From: Suttonella indologenes
GTDB taxonomy: Bacteria; Pseudomonadota; Gammaproteobacteria; Cardiobacteriales; Cardiobacteriaceae
Direction of reading: 5' to 3'
Assembly: GCF_900460215.1 (NCBI RefSeq)
Contig: NZ_UHIA01000004.1
Span: forward strand, 628,001-692,000
DNA length: 64,000 nt
Of the stretch, positions 16,856 to 25,445 are shown piece after piece. The stretch's first letter is position 1. Each line of letters begins with the position of its first letter. Below the pieces are notes generated by a model that made no database searches, was not told the DNA's origin, and saw nothing but the letters and a program-made list of their open reading frames with translations. The translations under genes and the position numbers were made by a program.

Positions 16856-19558
16856 ATGAAAGGACATCGCCCCCAAACAATTCGGGCACTTATTGGCTTA
16901 GCATTAGGAGTGGGAGTAACGCATTTTACTTATGCTGCCTCTTTAGGTCCTATTCAAGTGAATTCATACATGGGCCAACCCCTAAATGCAGCCATTCGCG
17001 TTAACGGTCTCACGCCTGCCCAAGCGCAAGGCGCCAGTGTGACTCTAGCCGATGGTGCGGAATACAGCAAACGCGGCGTCGTCAAAACTCCTGAGCAATC
17101 TTCTTTGGCATTCCGCTTGGTTCCTAGCGGCAATGCCTATACGATTGCCGTATCGAGCGCCGCACGCATGAACGATCCTTTCGTAAACTTTGTTCTGACA
17201 TTTAGAAGTGGCGCAGAAGTCCATACCCGCGAATATTCTGTATTTTTAGATCCAGATCCGGCGGCAAAAGCAGGTATTGCACCGGCAGTGATGAATGTAC
17301 CGCCCGCACAAGCGGTAGCCCAACCGATGGCGGCGCCCAATCCTACTATTCAAGCAGCATCGCCGCATAGCTCTGGCTGGGGAGACGTTCCTCCGGGCGC
17401 GCAGCGTGTTGCCCTACACGGACAGACGATTGCTAATGAGCCTATCGCTTCCGCTCAACCTGCCTCAGCGTCTAAAGCTAGAGCAGCTGCCACGCAGCAA
17501 GCGCATGCAAATAGCGCGCGCATCAGCGGCAATCGTTACGGACCGGTAGGACGCGGAGAAACTTTATATTCGATTGCTAATGCAACGCGTCCTAGCAACG
17601 TATCCGTGCAAACAATGATGCGCGCGATTTTTAATACCAATCGCCGCGCATTTGCAAACAACAGCATGGATAGCCTGATGGCAGGACAAACCTTAGTTAT
17701 CCCAAGCAATCCCAGTGCTTCTAGCAGCAGCCGACGCAGCAGCGCCAATGCTGATAGCGAAGAAACCCGGCCCGCAGATCAGAGAAGCCGCCAAGCCGAG
17801 GCAAAAACAGGCGCACAAATTGCAGATGTGATTACTTCAGCCGCTAATGAAGAAGATGTGCGTCCTGTTGAGATGAGCGCTGAGGAAATTGCAGCTGCCG
17901 AAGCCGAGGCGGCAAAATTAGCAGCCGAGCAATCTCCAAATGCCGAAACAGCTGAGACGGCAGAAATAATCATCACAGAAAGTTCGCAGACAACAGAAGC
18001 AGAAAACGATTTGGCAGCGGAGCAAGCGCCTTCAGCAGATGCTAATACGATAATGGCTTTGGATGATGTCAATAGCATCGATGCTACTAATGAAAACCTT
18101 ATCGTAACGAGTACAGAAGAATTGATTCAAGAGGCGCAAAACGAGCCTGTTGAAGCCGCTGAAAATACTGCCGAGCAAGAACTCAATTCGCAAATGCCAA
18201 ATATGCTAGAGCCTGCTGTGCCGCCTGCTCAAGTAGAAGAAGCGGTCGTAAGTGAAATGCCGGCACAGGAAGCCGAGCCCGTCGCAACAGCGACAGCTGA
18301 ACCGCAAACTGCAGCGGCAGAACCGCAAAAGCCGGCAAATACCCTGCCGCTACCGCCTCCTGCTGCTCCTATACAAGAAGATGAAGGCTTTTTATTCGGT
18401 CTGCCATTATGGGCGATTGCCTCGATTGGGGGATTATTGATCGCGCTATTGGCTTTGGCAGGATTGGCGGCAGCGAAAAAACGCAGAGCCGCTGCCGGTA
18501 CTGATATGAGCGAAGAAGAAATTCAGGCTTTAGCCGACAGTATGGACGAAGCGGAAGAACAGCGTCTTGCGGCATTGATTGAGGAAGATGAATTGGAAAA
18601 TGATTCTTCCCTGTCGCTAAATAAAGTCGAACAGTCAGATTATGACAATACATTCTTTGCAAATGACGAGTCCTCCGATACTGCGCCAGATCTTGAGCCG
18701 CTCAGCTTAGACAAATCTTCTCAAGACAATAATGATGAAGCGCAGCTTGATGCTTTAGACGATTTCTTTGCCGATGCCGATGCGCAAGTGCAAAATCACA
18801 GTCAGCATGAAATAAGCGCCACTCAGATTGACAGCCAATCATTTGAAGGTTTGGATGACTTCTTTGCCGATGTTGATCAAGATCCGCAGCCAAGCCAAAC
18901 GCATCAAAAAGAATCTGTCCATGTTTCAACAGATGTCTTTGATGATGTGGAAGACTTTTTCATCGACACCGACTCCGATGCGGATGCAAAAGCCGGTCAA
19001 AGCAGTCCATTGACAACAGCAGATGACGAAGTTTTTGATGATTTGGATCTTTTCTTACCAGATGACACATTAAGCGAAGATACCCATGAAGCTCCTGCTC
19101 TTATGGAAGATGATTTTGCTGCTATTGATACAGAATCGCTCGACTTCTTTGCCGATTCTTCTATAGATGAAGAGAAAGCGGTTGAAGAGGAAGCGCCGGC
19201 GGTAGAAGAAGACTCTGCAGTATTGGATGCTTTGTCCTTTATGGACGAAGATAGCGGTCTGCTTATTGATGAGCAGCCAAGGCTTGAAACAGAAGATGCT
19301 TCTGAAGATATAGCCGCTTTTGAAGTGCCTGATTTTGATGCGCCTGAAGAAGAGGCGCCTGTAGAAAAAGCAAGCGTTTCTGAGGCTGATATTGAAGCAA
19401 TGAGCATTAATTTGGATTTGGCAGCTGCCTATATCAATAGCGGCATCAAACCTGAGAAAGTGGCAAAAGTTCGCGCCTGGCTAGAAGAAGTGTTGGAAAG
19501 AGGCAATGATGAACAAGGAAAAATTGCACAAGAACTCATGGCTAAATTGCCCTCATAA
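16856..19558 (+). CDS. fimV: FimV-type polar hub / pilus-motility protein
   Basis: A 900-residue inner-membrane protein related to Pseudomonas FimV and Neisseria TspA, a polar organiser for type IV pili. A signal segment is followed by the conserved FimV N-domain (SLGPIQVNSYMGQPLNAAI), a periplasmic LysM domain (about residues 222-283, GRGETLYSIAN to LVIPS) that binds peptidoglycan, and a long Ala/Glu-rich linker. One TM helix (about 515-540, LWAIASIGGLLIALLAL) leads to a very acidic cytoplasmic part with repeated DDFFAD blocks. The C-terminal FimV motif is NLDLAAAYINSGIKPEKVAKVRAWLEEVL. AAGGAGAG precedes the ATG. Its stop overlaps truA, as in Pseudomonas. Confidence 0.9.
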   Translation: MKGHRPQTIRALIGLALGVGVTHFTYAASLGPIQVNSYMGQPLNAAIRVNGLTPAQAQGASVTLADGAEYSKRGVVKTPEQSSLAFRLVPSGNAYTIAVSSAARMNDPFVNFVLTFRSGAEVHTREYSVFLDPDPAAKAGIAPAVMNVPPAQAVAQPMAAPNPTIQAASPHSSGWGDVPPGAQRVALHGQTIANEPIASAQPASASKARAAATQQAHANSARISGNRYGPVGRGETLYSIANATRPSNVSVQTMMRAIFNTNRRAFANNSMDSLMAGQTLVIPSNPSASSSSRRSSANADSEETRPADQRSRQAEAKTGAQIADVITSAANEEDVRPVEMSAEEIAAAEAEAAKLAAEQSPNAETAETAEIIITESSQTTEAENDLAAEQAPSADANTIMALDDVNSIDATNENLIVTSTEELIQEAQNEPVEAAENTAEQELNSQMPNMLEPAVPPAQVEEAVVSEMPAQEAEPVATATAEPQTAAAEPQKPANTLPLPPPAAPIQEDEGFLFGLPLWAIASIGGLLIALLALAGLAAAKKRRAAAGTDMSEEEIQALADSMDEAEEQRLAALIEEDELENDSSLSLNKVEQSDYDNTFFANDESSDTAPDLEPLSLDKSSQDNNDEAQLDALDDFFADADAQVQNHSQHEISATQIDSQSFEGLDDFFADVDQDPQPSQTHQKESVHVSTDVFDDVEDFFIDTDSDADAKAGQSSPLTTADDEVFDDLDLFLPDDTLSEDTHEAPALMEDDFAAIDTESLDFFADSSIDEEKAVEEEAPAVEEDSAVLDALSFMDEDSGLLIDEQPRLETEDASEDIAAFEVPDFDAPEEEAPVEKASVSEADIEAMSINLDLAAAYINSGIKPEKVAKVRAWLEEVLERGNDEQGKIAQELMAKLPS

Positions 19559-20349
19559 TGTCTTATCATCGCTATGCGGTACTTGTCGAATATGACGGCA
19601 GTGCCTATTCAGGCTGGCAACGCCAGCCTTTTTTATCGACGACGATTCAAGAGCAAGTAGAGCTTGCTTTGGGGCAAATTGCCAACGAATCGATAGAAAT
19701 CGTATGCGCAGGCAGAACCGACGCCGGCGTACATGCCTTAGGGCAAATCATTCATTTCGACACCCATGCCCGGCGTTCGGACTATGCTTGGCTTGCAGGA
19801 GCAAACCGTTATTTGCCGTCCGATATACGTTTGCAGCAGATTGTGGCGGTGCGCGAAGATTTTCATGCAAGATACGATGCTTATCGGCGCCATTACCGCT
19901 ATATCGTATTAAACAGTCCTTATGCTTCCGCTTTATGGCGTATGCGTGCTTATTGGCATTGCTATCCATTAGACGCAGCACTGATGCAAGCTGCCGGCCA
20001 GCAATTATTAGGCGAGCATGATTTCAGCGCTTTTCGAGCGGCGGAATGCCAATCGACCAGTCCTAATCGTTTTTTGCATCGTTTGGATGTTAGGCAGTGT
20101 GGCAATTATTTACTAATTGATATTGTGGGCAATGCTTTTTTGCATCATATGGTGCGTAATATTGTAGGCTCTTTGCTGATGGTGGGCGATGGTCGACGCT
20201 CAAAACAATGGTTGGCCGATGTACTTGCCGGCAAAGACCGTCGCCAAGCAGGCCCGACGGCGCCTGCCTATGGTCTGTATTTTTATCGCGTGGACTATCC
20301 GGCAGAAGATCGTATTCCGCAGCCTGCTCCGCTTTTATTTCCCTGTTGA
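19558..20349 (+). CDS. truA: tRNA pseudouridine(38-40) synthase TruA
   Basis: A 263-residue enzyme that converts U38-U40 of the tRNA anticodon arm to pseudouridine. VCAGRTDAGVHALGQIIHFDT holds the catalytic Asp. YDGSAYSGWQRQP at the N-terminus and FLHHMVRNIVGSLLMVGDG near the C-terminus are signatures. It starts within the fimV stop (TAATG) and is thus coupled. It converges with yheS. Confidence 0.95.
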   Translation: MSYHRYAVLVEYDGSAYSGWQRQPFLSTTIQEQVELALGQIANESIEIVCAGRTDAGVHALGQIIHFDTHARRSDYAWLAGANRYLPSDIRLQQIVAVREDFHARYDAYRRHYRYIVLNSPYASALWRMRAYWHCYPLDAALMQAAGQQLLGEHDFSAFRAAECQSTSPNRFLHRLDVRQCGNYLLIDIVGNAFLHHMVRNIVGSLLMVGDGRRSKQWLADVLAGKDRRQAGPTAPAYGLYFYRVDYPAEDRIPQPAPLLFPC

Positions 20350-20406
20350 TTGTACGACTTCTGCGGCTCAAAAGAATATTGTGCGAAGCTGCAGAAATTA
20401 AGTTTC

Positions 20407-22320
20407 CTAAGGTTCGGGAGTATATTTCATTTCTTCTGCCTGCAGATTTTCTGCCGCTTCCAGCCATGCCGCTTCTGCTTGCGCAAGAGCTTGTTGGAGA
20501 TTAGTTTGTTCGGCAAGTATTTGCTTTAGTTTGTCTTTATTTTCTTCAAGATAGATGTCGGCATCCGCCAGCCGATTTTCAATCGTTTGTTTTTGCGTCT
20601 CTAATGCGGTGACTTTGGCTTCCGCTTTTTCCAAGATTTGTTTGAAAGGGCGCAATAGGCGGCGGATTTCCGCTTCATTGCGTTTTTGGCTTTGGCGGCT
20701 AAGTGGTGCTGGGCTGCCTTTATCGGGTTTTGTCGCTTCCAGCTGCGCTTGCAGGGATTGTTGGAGATGGCGGCGGTAGTCGTCCAAATCGCCGTCGAAG
20801 GGGCTGACTTGGGCTTGATCGATCAGGAAGAAGCGGTTGCAGGTGCTGCGCAGCATGTTGCGGTCGTGAGAGATGATGACCATTGCGCCTTCATAGGCTT
20901 GCAAGGCGAGGTTGAGGCTGTCGCGCATGGCGAGATCGAGATGGTTGGTGGGTTCGTCCAAGAGCAGCAGGTTTGGGCGCATAGCGATAATCAGTGCAAG
21001 GGCAAGGCGCGCTTTTTCGCCGCCTGAAAAGGGCGCAATCGCATCATAGGCGCGGTCGCCGCCGAAGCCGTAATTGCCTAAGAAGTTGCGATGTTCTTGT
21101 TCGCTTTGTGCAGGCAGGATTTGCTGCATATGCCAAAGGGGGCTTTGCGTGGCTTCGAGGCGGTCGAGCGAGTGTTGGGTAAAATAGCCGATTTGGCAGT
21201 ATTGGTGGATTTTGCGTTCGCCGCTTTGGATAACTTCAAGTCCGGCAAGGGCTTTCATGAGGGTGGATTTGCCTGCGCCGTTGCGTCCGAGTAGTCCGAT
21301 GCGGTCTTCGCGTTCAATGGCAAGGCTGAAGGCTTTAAGGATGTTAGTCTCGCCATAGCCGAGCGCGGTTTTTTCCAATTTGAGCAATTGGGCGGGAATA
21401 TGTTCGGGCGTAGCGAATTCGAGCTGAAAACCTTGTTCTTGCGCCGGCGGCGGAGCGGCATCTAGTTTTTCCAACGCTTTTAAGCGGCTTTGTGCCTGTT
21501 TGGCTTTGCTGGCTTTGGCGCGGAAGCGGTCGACGAAACTTTGTAAATGGGCGCGTTGGGCGGCTTGTTTGGCATATTGGGCGTCGGCTTGGAGGCGGCG
21601 TTCGTGGCGGATACGCTCGAATTGGCTGTAGTTGCCGCGGTAGCTTTCAAGCTGTTTGCCGCTGATGTGCCAGATGTGTTGGCAGAGGCTGTCGAGAAAT
21701 TCGCGGTCGTGGGCGATGATGATTTGCGTGGCGGGGTGGCTTTTCAAGAAGTCTTGCAGCCAGATGATGGCATCTAGGTCTAAGTGGTTGGTGGGTTCGT
21801 CAAGCAGTAATAAATCCGCAGGCGCGATGAGGGCTTGAGCAAGATTCAGTCGCATACGCCAGCCGCCGGAAAATTCGGCGACCGCTAATTGCTGCTGCGC
21901 AGGCAGAAAACCTAAGCCGCTGAGGAGTTCGCCGGCTTGGGCGGGCAGGGCATAGCCGTGAATGGCGGCTAATTGCTCGTGTGCGGCGGCGATGGCGAGT
22001 CCATTTGCTTCTTGTTCTGCCTGTTTGAGCGCATGTTGCGCTTGGCGATAGGGCTGATGTCCGTCAAGTACGTAATCAAGCGCGGATTGCGGCAGAGAGG
22101 GGGTTTCTTGGCGGACGCTAGCAATGCGCCAATCCGGCGGCATGATGAGTTCACCGCTATCGGCTTCGATTTCGCCGCGCAGCAGAGCAAACAGACTGGA
22201 TTTGCCGCAGCCGTTATTGCCGACTAAGCCGATTCTTTGTCCGCCGTAAATAGCGGCATCGGCTTGTGAGAAGAGGATGTCGCTGCCGCGGCTTAGGCGT
22301 AATTGGTTGAGTGTAATCAT
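20407..22320 (-). CDS. yheS: ABC-F ATPase YheS
   Basis: A 637-residue soluble protein with two ABC ATPase domains and no membrane domain. Translation factors of this family act at the ribosomal E site. Walker A motifs are GNNGCGKSS and GRNGAGKST, and signatures are FSGGWRMRLNLAQAL and FSGGEKARLALAL, each followed by LLLLDEPTNHLDL. The inter-domain linker FRAKASKAKQAQSRLKALEK and the charged C-terminal coiled coil match E. coli YheS, also 637 aa. The start is the ATG at 22320, overlapping htpX by four bases. A longer upstream frame is out-of-frame htpX. Confidence 0.92.
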   Translation of the reverse strand: MITLNQLRLSRGSDILFSQADAAIYGGQRIGLVGNNGCGKSSLFALLRGEIEADSGELIMPPDWRIASVRQETPSLPQSALDYVLDGHQPYRQAQHALKQAEQEANGLAIAAAHEQLAAIHGYALPAQAGELLSGLGFLPAQQQLAVAEFSGGWRMRLNLAQALIAPADLLLLDEPTNHLDLDAIIWLQDFLKSHPATQIIIAHDREFLDSLCQHIWHISGKQLESYRGNYSQFERIRHERRLQADAQYAKQAAQRAHLQSFVDRFRAKASKAKQAQSRLKALEKLDAAPPPAQEQGFQLEFATPEHIPAQLLKLEKTALGYGETNILKAFSLAIEREDRIGLLGRNGAGKSTLMKALAGLEVIQSGERKIHQYCQIGYFTQHSLDRLEATQSPLWHMQQILPAQSEQEHRNFLGNYGFGGDRAYDAIAPFSGGEKARLALALIIAMRPNLLLLDEPTNHLDLAMRDSLNLALQAYEGAMVIISHDRNMLRSTCNRFFLIDQAQVSPFDGDLDDYRRHLQQSLQAQLEATKPDKGSPAPLSRQSQKRNEAEIRRLLRPFKQILEKAEAKVTALETQKQTIENRLADADIYLEENKDKLKQILAEQTNLQQALAQAEAAWLEAAENLQAEEMKYTPEP

Positions 22321-23183
22321 AGATTTTGCTCGAGTGCGGCGATGCGTTTTGCCAGCGGCGGGTGGGTGGAAAAGAGTCCACTCATCGGTACGATGCCGAA
22401 GGCTTTGAAGTCTTTCGCCAAAGCGCCTTGTGCGCCGGCGGCTTGGGTTTGTTCTAAGCGGCGCAGGGCGGCAATCATTTTGTGTTTGCCGGCCAGTTCG
22501 GCGCCGCCGCGGTCGGCGGTAAATTCGCGGTGGCGCGAATGCCACATGACGACCATCGAGCCTAAGAATCCTAATAGCATTTGCAAGAGCATATAGGTGC
22601 CGTGAAATGCCGCGCCGGATTGGCGGCGGTTGCCGCGCGCAAGCAGGCTACTGATAAGACTGGCAAAGACGATGACAAAGGCGTTAATCGTGCCTTGAAT
22701 GAGAGCAGAGGTTACCATATCGCCGTTTTTCACATGCGCCATTTCATGCCCCAGAACCGCTTCGATTTCATCGGCGTTCATGTGTTGCAGTAAGCCGGTG
22801 CTGACGGCAACCAAGGCGGCATCTTTATTATGCCCTGTGGCGAAAGCATTGGGTGCAGGCTGCTGGAAAATACCGACTTCCGGCATGCCGACCCCGCTTT
22901 TTTCCGCTTGGCGTTTGACGGTGTCGTAAAGCCAGCGTTCGCTAGGATTGGACGTGCCGGCATCAATCAGTTGCACGCGCATTTGCCGCTTTGCCAAGTT
23001 TTTCGACATGAGCAGAGAGATAAATGAACCGGCAAAGCCGTAAATGCTGGCGTATATCAGCAAATTCTGCATGTTCATGCCCGATTGATTTAGCATTTGA
23101 TTGATGCCGAGTATTTGTAAGACAAGGCTGAGTACTGCCATGACGCCTAAATTGGTCGCTATCAGTAGAAAAACGGCTTTCAT
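22317..23183 (-). CDS. htpX: Membrane zinc metalloprotease HtpX
   Basis: A 288-residue M48B heat-shock protease involved in membrane protein quality control. Two N-terminal TM helices precede the zinc motif in VLGHEMAHVKNGDM. Two further helices follow (INAFVIVFASLISSLLAR and MLLQMLLGFLGSMVVMW), then the third ligand Glu in REFTADRGGAELAG. FSTHPPLAKRIAAL is the usual C-terminus. Its stop overlaps the yheS start, so the two share a transcript. Confidence 0.95.
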   Translation of the reverse strand: MKAVFLLIATNLGVMAVLSLVLQILGINQMLNQSGMNMQNLLIYASIYGFAGSFISLLMSKNLAKRQMRVQLIDAGTSNPSERWLYDTVKRQAEKSGVGMPEVGIFQQPAPNAFATGHNKDAALVAVSTGLLQHMNADEIEAVLGHEMAHVKNGDMVTSALIQGTINAFVIVFASLISSLLARGNRRQSGAAFHGTYMLLQMLLGFLGSMVVMWHSRHREFTADRGGAELAGKHKMIAALRRLEQTQAAGAQGALAKDFKAFGIVPMSGLFSTHPPLAKRIAALEQNL

Positions 23184-23364
23184 AGAATTCTTTCCTGCAA
23201 GATGATTGAAAGGGCGGATAATAACATAAGCGGAAAAAATTGCTTTTTCCGCTGCAGGGCATGTAACGCATCGCCTTTGAGCAAATTCGGTTTTTCTATG
23301 TTTTCGGCTTGATAAAGGGGGTTAGCTTAAGGTAAATTGACGAGCAATTTTTGCTGAGGTGTTT

Positions 23365-24114
23365 ATGTTAATTTTACTCTCAAATGACGACGGTTATTTA
23401 GCGCCCGGTTTGCAGGCTTTAGCATCGGCTTTGCGCAGCTATGCCGACCGCGTGCTGATTATGGCGCCTGATCGCAATATGAGCGGCGCCAGTCATTCTT
23501 TAACGCTCTCGCGCCCTTTGTCCGTGCAGGCGCACGGTAACGATGTCTTCAGCGTGGACGGCACGCCTTCCGACTGCGTGCATTTGGCATTAAACGGTTA
23601 TTTTGAACATAAAGTCGATATGGTGGTTTCAGGCATCAACCGCGGGGCGAATTTAGGCGATGATGTGATGTATTCCGGCACGGTGGCGGCAGCTTATGAG
23701 GGGCGGAATTTGGGCTTTCCGGCGATGGCGGTGTCTAATGTTTCACATCGTTCTCAGCATTTTGCCGATTCTGCTTTGCTCGTTGTGGATTTGCTGAAAC
23801 GTCTGCAAAAACATACCCTGCCGCAGGGAACGTTTTTAAACGTCAATATTCCGGATTTACCCTATGCGGAGATTAAGGGGTTTAAAACGACTGTTTTGGG
23901 GCGACGTTTGCCGGCGCAGCCCATACAACGCGTTAACAGTCCGCGCGGCGACGAATATTTATGGATCGGCGCTTTCGGCATGGCAGACGATGCGCAGGCG
24001 GATACGGATTTTGCCGCAGTGGCGCAAGGCTATGTATCGGTTACGCCCTTGCAATTTGATTTAACTCACTGCGCACAGCTTGCCGCTATTGAGCGCTGCT
24101 TAGCTTTGGATTAA
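23365..24114 (+). CDS. surE: 5'/3'-nucleotidase SurE
   Basis: A 249-residue metal-dependent nucleoside monophosphatase. MLILLSNDDGYLAPGL holds the metal-binding Asp pair. GTPSDCVHLAL, SGINRGANLGDDVMYSGTVAAA and PAMAVS complete the active-site signature. An in-frame GTG lies six bases upstream; GAGG before the ATG at 23365 favours the latter. It begins surE-nlpD-nudF. The pcm gene often next to surE is missing. Confidence 0.95.
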   Translation: MLILLSNDDGYLAPGLQALASALRSYADRVLIMAPDRNMSGASHSLTLSRPLSVQAHGNDVFSVDGTPSDCVHLALNGYFEHKVDMVVSGINRGANLGDDVMYSGTVAAAYEGRNLGFPAMAVSNVSHRSQHFADSALLVVDLLKRLQKHTLPQGTFLNVNIPDLPYAEIKGFKTTVLGRRLPAQPIQRVNSPRGDEYLWIGAFGMADDAQADTDFAAVAQGYVSVTPLQFDLTHCAQLAAIERCLALD

Positions 24115-24121
24115 GTAAAAA

Positions 24122-24829
24122 ATGAAAATTTCTAATAGCTTACATTGTTTAATATTATCTTTGCCCTTATTGTGGCTGAGCGCCTGCTCTTCTTATCCGC
24201 ACCGCCCCACCGCCGAGCAATTGCACGGCGAACGCGGCGCACTCAAGCCTAGCGGCGACTACATCGTACAAGCCGGCGATACCTTATTCGGCATTTCTTG
24301 GCGCTATGGCTTGGATATCAACGAACTGGCGCGTTGGAACCGCATTGCCGACAAAGACCGCATCTTAGCGGGACAGCGTTTGCGCCTAACGCCGCCAAGC
24401 GGCGTGACGCCGGCGAAAGTGATTGCGCCGACGGTAACCAGTGCCGGTTTGCCCGGCTGGACTTGGCCGACGCGCGGCGACGTGGTGCAGCAATATTCCG
24501 CCAATCAACCGGGACGGCAGGGCATACGCTTGCGCGGCCAACGTGGACAAGCCATTCATGCGGCGGCAGCCGGCGAAGTGGCTTATACCGGCACGGGCTT
24601 ATCCGGCTTCGGGCGCATGGTCATCATCCGTCATCCCAACCGCGTTTTGTCCGCCTACGGTTATTTGGACAGTGTAAACGTCAGCGAAGGGCAGAAATTA
24701 AGCCGCGGACAGCAAATCGGCACCATGGGCATCGGCTCGCAAAATATGCCGACTCTGCATTTTGAAACCCGTAAACAGGGCAAGGCGGTCAATCCTTACG
24801 GCTACATCGGCACCACGCCGCGTTATTAG
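24122..24829 (+). CDS. nlpD: NlpD-like lipoprotein, LysM plus degenerate LytM
   Basis: A 235-residue outer-membrane lipoprotein precursor. The lipobox is WLSAC. A LysM domain (YIVQAGDTLFGISWRYGL, about residues 46-90) binds peptidoglycan, and a C-terminal M23/LytM domain follows. In that domain the zinc His-Asp pair is replaced (GRQGIRLRG) and the HxH motif is TLHFETR, so it is probably not an enzyme. NlpD and EnvC are such non-catalytic activators of division amidases. The position after surE matches nlpD, but rpoS, its common downstream partner, is absent. Confidence 0.85.
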   Translation: MKISNSLHCLILSLPLLWLSACSSYPHRPTAEQLHGERGALKPSGDYIVQAGDTLFGISWRYGLDINELARWNRIADKDRILAGQRLRLTPPSGVTPAKVIAPTVTSAGLPGWTWPTRGDVVQQYSANQPGRQGIRLRGQRGQAIHAAAAGEVAYTGTGLSGFGRMVIIRHPNRVLSAYGYLDSVNVSEGQKLSRGQQIGTMGIGSQNMPTLHFETRKQGKAVNPYGYIGTTPRY

Positions 24830-24838
24830 GAATATCCT

Positions 24839-25432
24839 ATGCAATATCAATACACTGTCTTAGAAGAGGAAAGCGTTTACAGCGGTTTTTTCCACGTCAG
24901 CCGCTACGCGGTCGATATCGAATATTATGACGGCAGTCGCAGCGGTACACTCATCCGCGAATGTTTGGGCAAGAAAGGGCGGGTGGTTGCCGCCTTGCCC
25001 TATGATTTGGCACGCAAAGAATTCGTCTTGGTCGAGCAATTTCGCATCGGTGCCATGGCGGCGGGCGATCAGCCTTGGCAGAAAGAAGTGGTGGCGGGCT
25101 TTATGGACAAAGCCGGCGAAAGCCCTGAAACGGCTATGCAGCGCGAATTGGCGGAAGAGATCGGCACCACAGCCCAAGACTTAGAATTTGTTTATGAATA
25201 TTACGGCAGTCCGGGCGGCAGCGCAGGGCGGACGCTTTTATATTTTGCCCGCATTGATGTCGATGAAACCGCCGCTTATACCGGTTTACGTGCCGAAGGT
25301 GAAGATATCCGTGTTGTGCGCCTATCCTTTGCCGAGGCTTATGTGCTGTTGCAATCGGGGCAGGCGGATAATTCCACCCTGCTCATCGCTTTGCAGGCCT
25401 TTGTTTTGAAATACTCGCAATATTTTATGTAA
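24839..25432 (+). CDS. nudF: ADP-ribose pyrophosphatase (Nudix)
   Basis: A 197-residue Nudix hydrolase that splits ADP-ribose into AMP and ribose-5-phosphate. The Nudix box spans GFMDKAGESPETAMQRELAEEIG (about residues 87-109). YYGSPGGSAGRTLLYFA and the N-terminal SRYAVDIEYYDGSRSGTLIRE match NudF rather than MutT. It lies nine bases after nlpD, in the same orientation. Confidence 0.88.
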   Translation: MQYQYTVLEEESVYSGFFHVSRYAVDIEYYDGSRSGTLIRECLGKKGRVVAALPYDLARKEFVLVEQFRIGAMAAGDQPWQKEVVAGFMDKAGESPETAMQRELAEEIGTTAQDLEFVYEYYGSPGGSAGRTLLYFARIDVDETAAYTGLRAEGEDIRVVRLSFAEAYVLLQSGQADNSTLLIALQAFVLKYSQYFM

Positions 25433-25445
25433 AAAGAGGTGGATA

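Noticed and set aside
23229..23253. AGCGGAAAAA...TTTTTCCGCT hairpin between htpX and surE
   Set aside because: It lies upstream of both divergent genes with no T run outside the stem; I see no basis to call it terminator or operator.
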